NCBI GenBank assembly: GCA_030652715.1
Contig: JAUSQB010000080.1
Location: forward strand, 1 to 5,287
Reading direction: 5' to 3'
DNA: 5,287 nt
DNA from: Rugosibacter sp.
Lineage (GTDB): Bacteria > Pseudomonadota > Gammaproteobacteria > Burkholderiales > Rhodocyclaceae
Made by a program: the position numbers and the translations under genes. The notes beneath the pieces are model-generated. The model was not told the origin of the DNA, did not search any database, and saw nothing but the letters and a program-made list of their open reading frames with translations. Below, in pieces: positions 1-5,287 of the stretch; position 1 is the stretch's first letter, and each line of letters opens with the position of its first letter.

Positions 1-1
1 G

Positions 2-172
2 GCTGTGCAACAAGGCGTGCCGCTGCGCCCGCGATTTACCGCCTTTGGTGGCGGCTTGCCGATTATTGTGGATGGCCAGGTGATTGGCGGTATTGGCGTA
101 TCCGGCGCGCAGGAAGATGAAGATGTTGCCTGCGCACAGGCTGGTCTTAAGGCGCTAGGTCTGGCGGATTGA
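2..172 (+). CDS. GlcG/HbpS-type (DUF336) heme-binding-like protein, C-terminal part
   Basis: This is the last 56 codons of a gene cut by the left edge, ending at TGA 170-172. The visible protein contains GGGLPIIVDGQVIGGIGVSG followed by an acidic stretch (QEDEDVACAQAGLKAL). A 'GG-hydrophobic-P-hydrophobic-DG-x-hydrophobic-GG-hydrophobic-G-hydrophobic-SG' block is the C-terminal hallmark of the GlcG/HbpS/DUF336 family (Pfam Haem_degrading). That family is usually about 130-150 residues long, so roughly the last 40% is seen here. Some members (HbpS) bind heme, but most have no proven activity. They often sit inside catabolic operons, including aromatic and glycolate clusters. Only 34 bp separate the stop from the next ATG, so it is probably co-transcribed with the dioxygenase genes. 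Family assignment is fairly firm; function is not. Confidence 0.75.
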   Translation, partial: AVQQGVPLRPRFTAFGGGLPIIVDGQVIGGIGVSGAQEDEDVACAQAGLKALGLAD

Positions 173-206
173 TTGTTTCCGGTTAATTTTCCAAAAGAGG
201 CGGCGC

Positions 207-1556
207 ATGCTTGATGTCAGCAAGCTGATCAATACGAAAGACGGGATTCAAAGTCGGCGGATTTTTCATGATCAAGCTATTTATGATCTGGAAATGGAGC
301 GCATTTTTGCGCGCTGCTGGTTGTTTTTGACGCACGAAAGCTTGATCCCCAATACGGGCGATTACATTACCACCAAGATGGGCCAGGATAATGTCATCGT
401 CGTGCGCCAGCAGAATGGCAAGGTGCGCGCGTTTGTCAATTCGTGCTCGCATCGTGGTGCGCGGGTTTGCGCTGCCGAAGCGGGTAATACGCGCAGCTTT
501 GTGTGCAGCTACCATGGATGGGCTTATGGTATCGATGGCTCACTGCAAGGCGTGCCTTTGGAAAAAGAGGTTTATAACAATCAGCTCGATAAATCCACGC
601 ATGGTCTGGTAGAGGTCGCGCTGGTGGATAATTTTTGCGGTTTTATCTATGGATGTTTTGATCCAGCAGCACCCTCTTTGCGTGAGTTTTTGGGTGAAGC
701 GGCCTGGTATCTCGAAGCGTGGATGGGCGCGCCGGGCGGCACGGAATTGATCGGCCCACCCAGCCGCTCGATTCTTTATTGCAACTGGAAAACCCCGAGC
801 GAGAATTTCATTGGTGATATGTATCACGTGGGCTGGACGCATGCGTCATCAACCCAGGTGTTGTTTTCCCAGTCCCCGCTGATGGCGTTGCAGGGTAATG
901 CGTCGCTGCCCGCGCCAGCAGAAGTGATGGGCATGCATTTCACGAGCCGGGGCGGGCATGGTGCGGCGATTACTTATGGTGGTCGTGGCGGGCTTTATAC
1001 GACGGCGCGCGAAAACGAGATGCTGGGAGCGTGGCTTGCCGCGCAGACGCCGAAGGTGGCAGAGCGCCTGGGCGAAGCGCGTGCCAAGCTTTACAACTCT
1101 GCCTGGGATGGCACGATTTTCCCCAACAATTCGTTTCTGGTTGGTCCCAATACCTTCAAGGTTTGGTTGCCACGCGGCCCGGGCGCGATTGAAGCCTTGA
1201 CGTGGACATGGGTCGAAAAAGATATGCCCGAAGAGTTGAAGCGGATTATCGCCAGAAACATGAATCAAACATTCGGCACGGCGGGCATGCTCGAATCTGA
1301 GGACGCCGACAATATGGAATCGATGACGCAATCGAATGATGGTTTGGTGACGCGCCGTGGCACACTGAATGCCCAAATGGGCCTGGGCCGCGAACGCGAA
1401 GATGCAGTCATGCCAGGGGTGGTGAGCGATGCGATGATCAATGAGCTTTCCCACCGCGGGTTCTATCGCTATTACCAGGAAATGCTCGTGGCTGAGAGTT
1501 GGGATGAGCTGCGTGCTAATTCATCAAAGTGGAAAAAAGTCCATCTTGAGCGCTAG
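207..1556 (+). CDS. Rieske non-heme iron dioxygenase, large (alpha) subunit, naphthalene-dioxygenase type
   Basis: This 449-residue protein is probably the catalytic subunit of an aromatic-ring cis-dihydroxylating dioxygenase, a cytoplasmic alpha3beta3 enzyme fed electrons by a ferredoxin and reductase. The Rieske [2Fe-2S] ligands are C80-x-H82 and C100-x2-H103. The catalytic iron site is in ENFIGDMYHVGWTHAS (199-214), with H207, H212 and the bridging D204, and D366 in the ESED motif is the third ligand. The length equals that of NahAc/NdoB, and similarity to it is obvious along the whole protein: FARxWLFLTH near 34-43, GFIYGCFD at 145-152, the FPNNS block at 305-309, and EKDMPEELKR at 337-346. 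An AAAAGAGG ribosome site (193-200) lies six bases before the ATG. The beta gene follows after 53 bp. Compared with recalled NdoB, several active-site residues differ (A299, D301 and L362 at the positions of H295, N297 and W358), so the substrate may not be naphthalene. The class is certain; the substrate is open. Confidence 0.93.
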   Translation: MLDVSKLINTKDGIQSRRIFHDQAIYDLEMERIFARCWLFLTHESLIPNTGDYITTKMGQDNVIVVRQQNGKVRAFVNSCSHRGARVCAAEAGNTRSFVCSYHGWAYGIDGSLQGVPLEKEVYNNQLDKSTHGLVEVALVDNFCGFIYGCFDPAAPSLREFLGEAAWYLEAWMGAPGGTELIGPPSRSILYCNWKTPSENFIGDMYHVGWTHASSTQVLFSQSPLMALQGNASLPAPAEVMGMHFTSRGGHGAAITYGGRGGLYTTARENEMLGAWLAAQTPKVAERLGEARAKLYNSAWDGTIFPNNSFLVGPNTFKVWLPRGPGAIEALTWTWVEKDMPEELKRIIARNMNQTFGTAGMLESEDADNMESMTQSNDGLVTRRGTLNAQMGLGREREDAVMPGVVSDAMINELSHRGFYRYYQEMLVAESWDELRANSSKWKKVHLER

Positions 1557-1591
1557 TTGGGTGCTGTCGTTGGCTGCGGCGGTTCAAGCCC

Positions 1592-1603
1592 AAAAAAGAG
1601 GAG
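1592..1603 (+). promoter_or_regulatory. Ribosome binding site supporting a TTG start
   Basis: The purine run AAAAAAGAGGAG ends six bases before the TTG at 1610. The frame contains no ATG until codon 41, deep in the conserved domain, and the GTG at 1603 is out of frame. TTG at 1610 is therefore the best start for the beta subunit. Confidence 0.7.
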
Positions 1604-1609
1604 TGCATT

Positions 1610-2143
1610 TTGACAAATCATAATAATGAGCGAGAAGTCACTCGCGAAGTACGGGATGAGATTGAACGGTTTTTATTTCGCGAGGCACGCCTGATTGATA
1701 CGGAGCAAGAGCGCGAGTGGCTGGAAACGATGGTTGATGCCGAGATTAAATATCAAGTGTTCAGCCGACAGTTGCGCTACCGTAAAGATACCCGGGGCAG
1801 TGGCGACAAGGAAGTGTATTTCTTTGACGATAACTACGCTGATCTGGATCACCGCATTGGATTGCGCGAAACAGGCACGCAATGGGTTGCCGATCCACCC
1901 AACCGGCTACGGCGCATCGTGGGCAACATTGAAGGGTTTGAAGGTGAGCGGGCAGGCGAGTATCGGGTTTATTCAAACTGCATGGTCACGCGCAATCGGA
2001 TGGTCTATGAGCAAATGAGTTATGCCTATGGCCGAGAGGATATCCTGCGGCGTGGTACGGATGGAAAATTAAGGCTATTGCAGCGTGTGATCAATTTTGA
2101 GGAGCGTTTTGTGCGCGGGAAAAATCTGCTGTTTATTCTGTAA
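1610..2143 (+). CDS. Aromatic-ring-hydroxylating dioxygenase, small (beta) subunit
   Basis: This 177-residue protein is the structural beta subunit pairing with the alpha subunit just upstream in an alpha3beta3 hexamer. Beta subunits of this family have an SnoaL/NTF2-like fold and bind no metal. Family features visible here are an N-terminal helix rich in Glu and Arg, FREARLIDTEQEREWLE (about 23-39), the 'E/D-x-x-YQV-x-SRQLR' block near 45-56, 'PPNRLRRIVGNIEG' in the middle, and the C-terminal 'R-x-hydrophobic-NFEER' and 'NLLFIL' ending. It starts at TTG, and the N-terminus is somewhat shorter than that of NahAd/NdoC (about 194 residues). It has no metal-binding motif, as expected. The 53-bp spacing to alpha and 37-bp spacing to the next gene suggest one transcript. 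The partnership with the upstream alpha is inferred from order. Confidence 0.9.
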   Translation: MTNHNNEREVTREVRDEIERFLFREARLIDTEQEREWLETMVDAEIKYQVFSRQLRYRKDTRGSGDKEVYFFDDNYADLDHRIGLRETGTQWVADPPNRLRRIVGNIEGFEGERAGEYRVYSNCMVTRNRMVYEQMSYAYGREDILRRGTDGKLRLLQRVINFEERFVRGKNLLFIL

Positions 2144-2169
2144 AAAAACAAAAAACAGGGAAGAAAAAA

Positions 2170-2175
2170 AGGAGG
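2170..2175 (+). promoter_or_regulatory. Perfect Shine-Dalgarno deciding the start at 2181
   Basis: AGGAGG lies five bases before the ATG at 2181, within an A-rich stretch (about 2144-2170). It fixes the start of the membrane hydroxylase. The frame is open further back, to 2097, but that extension overlaps the beta gene. Confidence 0.8.
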
Positions 2176-2180
2176 AAGTC

Positions 2181-3242
2181 ATGGATTACCTGAAATACTT
2201 GCTGCCATCGGCTGTACTGACTCTAACCGGATTTGGCGTGCTTGCCGGGGGGCTGTGGGTGTGGACGGGTTTGGCGCTGTTTGCGGTAATGGCCATACCT
2301 GACATGCTGATGGACTTTGATTTTTCATCGCGGCGCATGGGTGCTTTGGGAGCGCTTTTCATGCTCTTCGTCCAGGTTATTCCATTGACGTTTTTGTGGG
2401 TGGCTTATTGGATATTCACCAGCCGCCATCCTGAACCGCTGGAAATCATTGGCGCTATTACTTCCATGGCCATCATTACGGCGGCAGTGGGTTTGCCCAT
2501 TGGGCATGAGATGTTTCATCGCTCGGAACCTGTTTCGCGCATTCTGGGGGCTGTATTTACCAACCTGTTTTTGTTCAATTACATCGAGCTGGAACATAAC
2601 AAAAGCCATCATGTGGAAACCTCATCCGCTTTGGATGTGGATACCCCGCATCGTGGTGAATCGGTTTATCACTTTATTCCGCGACTTTTTGTTTATGTGC
2701 ACACAAACGGCTTTGCGCAGGAGGCCCGCCGTATGAAAGGCTATGGAAAGTCTGTCTGGTTCTCAACCAAGTCACGTGTTTTCTGGCAATGGGTGGGGGC
2801 GGTTGCATTGCTGGGCGTTTTTTACCTTGCCGATGGCTGGCGCAGTGTGTCGATTGTGTTGGTGACCGCTTTGCTAGGCGGCACGATTGTGACGATTTTC
2901 AGTTATGTACAGCATTATGGCTTGCACCGTGTGCCCGGCTCACCCATTGAGAAACGCCATGCCTTGAACCATACGCGGCCCATCTCGCGCGTATTGACCT
3001 TTGAGATCGTTACCCATTCGCAGCACCATACGGACCCCACGGTTCCCTACTGGAAACTGACAGCCTATCAGGATGTTCTACTGGTCGGGAGTGCCATCGG
3101 GTATTTCTTTCTCTCATTGGTGCCACCACTGTGGCACCGTGCGATGCGCAAGCACTTGGCTCGCTGGGATAATGAATTTGCCAGTCCGGCTGAAAAAGAA
3201 CTGGCGAAAAAAGCCAATATTGACGCAGGGTGGGCAGCATAA
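2181..3242 (+). CDS. XylM/AlkB-type membrane di-iron hydroxylase (alkyl or methyl group monooxygenase)
   Basis: This 353-residue inner-membrane protein belongs to the fatty-acid desaturase/AlkB superfamily, whose members hydroxylate terminal or benzylic carbons using O2 and electrons from a reductase or rubredoxin. The histidine boxes are present: HEMFH (109-113), HNKSHH (139-144), QHYGLHR (244-250) and HSQHH (279-283). These would ligate the two irons. Hydrophobic segments near 8-40, 55-79, 88-107, 204-243 and 297-317 fit the family's membrane topology. The C-terminus (LARWDNEFASPAEKELAKKA, then NIDAGW) strongly resembles that of the xylene monooxygenase subunit XylM, and DVDTPHRGE (152-160) is also XylM-like, so XylM or CymAa/NtnM relatives fit better than medium-chain AlkB. 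It is slightly shorter than XylM (369). No XylA-type reductase gene follows in the window. Likely substrates are methylated aromatics, but this is inference. Confidence 0.88.
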   Translation: MDYLKYLLPSAVLTLTGFGVLAGGLWVWTGLALFAVMAIPDMLMDFDFSSRRMGALGALFMLFVQVIPLTFLWVAYWIFTSRHPEPLEIIGAITSMAIITAAVGLPIGHEMFHRSEPVSRILGAVFTNLFLFNYIELEHNKSHHVETSSALDVDTPHRGESVYHFIPRLFVYVHTNGFAQEARRMKGYGKSVWFSTKSRVFWQWVGAVALLGVFYLADGWRSVSIVLVTALLGGTIVTIFSYVQHYGLHRVPGSPIEKRHALNHTRPISRVLTFEIVTHSQHHTDPTVPYWKLTAYQDVLLVGSAIGYFFLSLVPPLWHRAMRKHLARWDNEFASPAEKELAKKANIDAGWAA

Positions 3243-3304
3243 AAAGTCGGCGCTGGGGAGACGGTAACCGAGCTCATTGCAAGTGCTCCTAACCATTCTC
3301 CAGC

Positions 3305-3516
3305 CAAACACCTGAGAGGAGACCTACCATGAATGCCCCCCTATCTGTTGACGCACTCAAGCAAGACAAGCTGCGTCAATTACTCAGCGACCTGGAAACC
3401 CGGGTGGTCATCAATGGCCCGGGCGATATTGTGCTGGGTGCGCGCAACATCTACACCGACCCGGCCTTGTTTGAACTGGAACTGGAGCACATGATCGAAG
3501 GCGGCTGGGTGTATGC
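3305..3516 (+). repeat. Direct repeat, copy 1 (212 bp or longer)
   Basis: The stretch begins CAAACACCTGAGAGGAGACC, includes the ribosome site and the first 62 codons of the alpha gene, and recurs at 5076-5287. I count six differences in 212 bases, all transitions. The sequences before 3305 and before 5076 are unrelated, so 3305 is a true left edge. The right edge is not defined because the second copy runs out of the window. Confidence 0.97.
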
Positions 3517-4723
3517 GCTGCATGAGAGCCAGATACCCAACGCCAACGATTACTTCACCATCAACGTCGGCCGACAACCTGTTCTCCTGACCCGCGATGC
3601 CGAAGGCAAGGTACACGGTTTTCTGAATGTCTGCGCCCACCGAGGCGCCAAAGTCGTGCGCCACACCAAAGGCAACCAGAAAGTGCACCTGTGCATGTTT
3701 CACGGCTGGTGCTACAACCCCCAAGGCGAGCTCATCAACGTCACCGACGAAGCGGAGGGCGGTTATCCCCCGGGCTTTGACCGCAAACACCTGGGGCTTC
3801 CCCCGGTAGCCCGGCTGGAAAGCTACCGAGGCTTTATCTGGGTCAGCCTGAATGCGGACGTGCCGCCTTTGAAGGAATACCTGAACGGCTCGACCACGTT
3901 TATTGATCTGCTGGCGGATCAATCCCCGACGGGCGAGCTGGAGGTGTTGCCTGGCGAGACCACCTACATCTACCAGGGCAACTGGAAGTTGCAGGCTGAA
4001 AATGGCCTGGATGGGTATCATCTGCCCACAACGCACGCTAATTATTTCATGACGGTGGGGCGGCGTGCGAAAGGTTTATCCGGGAATACCACCAAGACAG
4101 TTAACCCCAAAGGCATATTCAACGATAGTGGTTTTTTGGCTTTCAAATATGGACACGGCCTGATTTATTTTAATTATCCGAATCCGCAAGTGCGACCGGG
4201 CTATGAGATGCGTGAAGGTCACCTTGAGCGTCATGGTGCGCTGCGTGCACAATGGATGATAGAAAAAACGCGCAATTTGCTGATCATGCCCAATGTGTTT
4301 CTGATGGATCAGGCCAGTACGCAGATTCGTGTTTTTCGTCCGCTGGCGGTGGACCGTACAGAGGTTACAACCTACTGTATTGCGCCCAAGGGTGAAAGCG
4401 CCGAAAGCCGTGAACATCGGTTGCGGCAGTATGAAGATTTTTTTAATGCCAGCGGCATGGCAACACCCGACGATATTGCCGAGTTTCGCAATTGCCAGAT
4501 GGGCTATCAAGCCAAAGCAGCACCATGGAGCGAGTTTTCTCGTGGGCATTCGCGCTGGATTAACGGCACGAATGAACAGGGCGCTGCACTGGGCGTTGAA
4601 GCACAAATGAGCAGCACGCATGGGGCGGATGAGGGCTTGTATGTCAACATCCTTGGAGAATGGGCGCAGCGCATGCAGTTCATTGTTAAAAGTGAGATCG
4701 AACGAGCCACCAGACAAGGCTGA
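3329..4723 (+). CDS. Rieske dioxygenase alpha subunit, benzoate/toluate/anthranilate 1,2-dioxygenase type
   Basis: This 464-residue protein is a catalytic alpha subunit of a Rieske dioxygenase likely acting on an aromatic carboxylate. The [2Fe-2S] ligands are C102-x-H104 and C122-x2-H125. The mononuclear iron site is in ENGLDGYHLPTTH (224-236), with H231, H236 and bridging D228, and the third ligand is D381 or D382 in GMATPDD. HESQIPNANDY (65-75), VGRQP (80-84), ESYRGF (164-169), DQSPTGELEVL (197-207) and RQYEDFFNASGM (366-377) match the BenA/XylX/AntA/CbdA family. I cannot decide between benzoate, anthranilate and halobenzoate, and the N-terminus is slightly longer than BenA. GAGAGGAG (3314-3321) lies seven bases before the ATG. 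No beta gene follows; a 376-bp gap and then a second copy of the gene do. Codons 1-240 are much richer in G/C at the third position than the rest, suggesting a chimeric gene. Confidence 0.9.
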   Translation: MNAPLSVDALKQDKLRQLLSDLETRVVINGPGDIVLGARNIYTDPALFELELEHMIEGGWVYALHESQIPNANDYFTINVGRQPVLLTRDAEGKVHGFLNVCAHRGAKVVRHTKGNQKVHLCMFHGWCYNPQGELINVTDEAEGGYPPGFDRKHLGLPPVARLESYRGFIWVSLNADVPPLKEYLNGSTTFIDLLADQSPTGELEVLPGETTYIYQGNWKLQAENGLDGYHLPTTHANYFMTVGRRAKGLSGNTTKTVNPKGIFNDSGFLAFKYGHGLIYFNYPNPQVRPGYEMREGHLERHGALRAQWMIEKTRNLLIMPNVFLMDQASTQIRVFRPLAVDRTEVTTYCIAPKGESAESREHRLRQYEDFFNASGMATPDDIAEFRNCQMGYQAKAAPWSEFSRGHSRWINGTNEQGAALGVEAQMSSTHGADEGLYVNILGEWAQRMQFIVKSEIERATRQG

Positions 4724-4833
4724 CATAGGCCAAGGCCTTTGTGTGGGTTACTTTGATCGGGATGTGCGGTAAACCTCGTCCAAGCGATCTGGTTACGAAG
4801 CAAACTCTAGGCATGAGTCGGTGAGCTTGGGCG

Positions 4834-4876
4834 AGGCAGGGTAGCGTGGACGTCATGGACGTCCTTGCCTTTGTTT
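4834..4876 (+). terminator. Candidate rho-independent terminator
   Basis: GGACGTC (4848-4854) and GACGTCC (4858-4864) form a 7-bp stem with a 3-base ATG loop. AGGCA (4834-4838) and TGCCT (4866-4870) could add an outer stem across an unequal internal loop, and TTGTTT (4871-4876) follows. The T-tract is interrupted and the loop small, so efficiency is uncertain. The place, 110 bp after the alpha gene and before a candidate promoter, fits the end of the first transcription unit. Confidence 0.4.
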
Positions 4877-4958
4877 AATGCGGTGTCTGTTGCTGCTCAA
4901 TGTGCTGTCGAACAATGCCATCGGAATTTTATAGCAGGGTCAGAAGAACAGGTGCTTG

Positions 4959-5001
4959 TGCTAGCTGAAAATAAGCGTGCCGATTGGCAATAAGTTATAC
5001 T
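4959..5001 (+). promoter_or_regulatory. Candidate activated promoter with a 17-bp direct repeat
   Basis: TATACT (4996-5001) is a good -10 box, but the -35 position (around 4972-4978) has no match to TTGACA, which is typical of promoters needing an activator. Two imperfect direct repeats of the form TGC-N4-TG-N2-AATAAG lie just upstream at 4959-4975 and 4978-4994, agreeing at 11 of 17 bases with a 19-bp period, close to two helical turns. An AraC/XylS-type regulator is one possibility, since benzoate-type operons are often controlled by BenR or XylS. The match to their known half-site (TGCA-N6-GGNTA) is poor. It would drive the second alpha copy, whose ATG is about 100 bp downstream. Confidence 0.35.
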
Positions 5002-5075
5002 TTCTCCCCTAATAAAAAGAGTCATGCCGTGCATTGTCATTGGGCACGTCAAATGAATCATGATTTTTTTAAAAA

Positions 5076-5287
5076 CAAACACCTGAGAGGAGACCTACCA
5101 TGAATGCCCCCCTATCTGCTGACGCACTCAAGCAGGACAAGCTGCGCCAGTTACTCGGCGACCTGGAAACCCGGGTGGTCGTCAATGGCCCGGGCGATAT
5201 TGTGCTGGGTGCGCGCAACATCTACACCGACCCGGCCTTGTTTGAACTGGAACTGGAGCACATGATCGAAGGCGGCTGGGTGTATGC
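5076..5287 (+). repeat. Direct repeat, copy 2 (runs past the window end)
   Basis: This is the second copy of 3305-3516, offset by 1771 bp. It carries the same ribosome site (GAGAGGAG, 5085-5092) and the same seven-base spacing to ATG. The last 100 bases or so are identical to copy 1, so the similarity clearly continues beyond the window. Confidence 0.97.
5100..5287 (+). CDS. Second copy of the benzoate-type dioxygenase alpha subunit, N-terminal part
   Basis: Only 62 codons are inside the window, ending before the Rieske motif. They match the start of the preceding alpha gene except for three residues (V7A, S20G, I28V), and the remaining three base differences are silent. The frame is intact, and half of the differences are silent, so nothing here suggests decay. 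The shared sequence includes IYTDPALFELELEHMIEGGW, the conserved N-terminal block of the BenA/AntA family. It has its own ribosome site and probably its own promoter, so it may begin a separate unit, possibly the one that carries a beta gene. Whether the gene is complete cannot be seen. Confidence 0.85.
   Translation, partial: MNAPLSADALKQDKLRQLLGDLETRVVVNGPGDIVLGARNIYTDPALFELELEHMIEGGWVY

Larger units (their letters stand above)
4724..5099 (+). other. Non-coding interval between the two alpha-gene copies
   Basis: This 376-bp stretch has no convincing gene. It holds a terminator-like hairpin (4834-4876), an imperfect direct repeat next to a good -10 box (4959-5001), an AT-rich leader with the perfect palindrome AATCATGATT (5056-5065), and the start of the second repeat copy (5076). 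I saw no beta-subunit remnant, transposase fragment or tRNA in it. Confidence 0.7.

Noticed and set aside
849..1454. 201-codon minus-strand open frame opposite the first alpha gene
   Set aside because: The sense strand encodes a full, conserved dioxygenase subunit; the antisense protein has no recognisable features.
2097..2180. N-terminal extension of the XylM-like frame by 28 codons
   Set aside because: It overlaps the end of the beta gene, its sequence is Cys/Lys-rich and unlike the family, and a perfect AGGAGG precedes the ATG at 2181.
3253..3303. Inverted repeat CTGGGGAGA / TCTCCAG in the gap before the second alpha gene
   Set aside because: The stem is short and bulged with a large loop, and no T-tract follows. 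It may be chance.
3380..4726. Two long minus-strand open frames (about 218 and 216 codons) opposite the second alpha gene
   Set aside because: They are composition-driven shadows of the Rieske gene, with no recognisable domain and no convincing start signals.
4727..4738. AGGCC-AA-GGCCT inverted repeat as a terminator just after the alpha stop codon
   Set aside because: The two-base loop is too small to fold as drawn, and no T-run follows beyond three bases.
4984..5001. TTGGCA (4984-4989) as the -35 box for TATACT
   Set aside because: The spacer is only 6 bases; about 17 are needed. A sigma-54 reading also fails because no GC sits at the -12 position.
5056..5065. AATCATGATT palindrome as an operator or terminator
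   Set aside because: It is only 10 bp with no spaced partner. The T-run after it is suggestive, but the AT-rich stem would be weak.
4724..5075. Remnant of a beta subunit or of an insertion sequence between the alpha copies
   Set aside because: Reading the frames I found no beta-like motif, transposase fragment, terminal inverted repeats or target-site duplication.

Overview
The window reads as part of a bacterial aromatic-hydrocarbon catabolic cluster. All genes lie on the + strand and most are tightly packed. Gene content points to a Proteobacterium: a naphthalene-dioxygenase-type oxygenase, a XylM/AlkB-type membrane hydroxylase and a benzoate/anthranilate-type dioxygenase alpha subunit. 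I cannot name the genus. Assignments rest on motifs and on comparison with family sequences recalled from memory, since no search was run.

Layout. Positions 2-172 hold the 3' end of a GlcG/HbpS-type (DUF336) gene. Positions 207-1556 encode a Rieske dioxygenase alpha subunit of the naphthalene dioxygenase (NahAc/NdoB) type, and 1610-2143 its beta subunit, which starts at TTG. Positions 2181-3242 encode an integral-membrane di-iron hydroxylase like XylM. Positions 3329-4723 encode a second Rieske alpha subunit of the benzoate/toluate/anthranilate dioxygenase type. A 376-bp non-coding gap (4724-5099) holds a terminator-like hairpin and a candidate promoter with an imperfect direct repeat. From 5100 a second, nearly identical copy of the preceding alpha gene begins and runs off the window.

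How the genes could work together (inference). The XylM-like enzyme would hydroxylate a methyl or alkyl side chain, the NDO-like alpha/beta pair would dihydroxylate an aromatic ring, and the benzoate-type enzyme would attack the resulting aromatic acid. No ferredoxin, ferredoxin reductase or XylA-type reductase gene lies in the window, so electron donors must be encoded elsewhere. The first benzoate-type alpha gene also has no beta gene directly after it.

The most notable signal is at the right end. The last alpha gene is tandemly duplicated: a 212-bp stretch starting 24 bp before the ATG recurs 1771 bp downstream with only six differences, all transitions. The complete copy is also compositionally split, with third-codon-position GC of about 72% in codons 1-240 and about 52% in codons 241-360. 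This suggests a chimeric gene made by recombination or gene conversion. No complete unknown system is visible; the novelty lies in this gene combination and in the duplicated, mosaic oxygenase.
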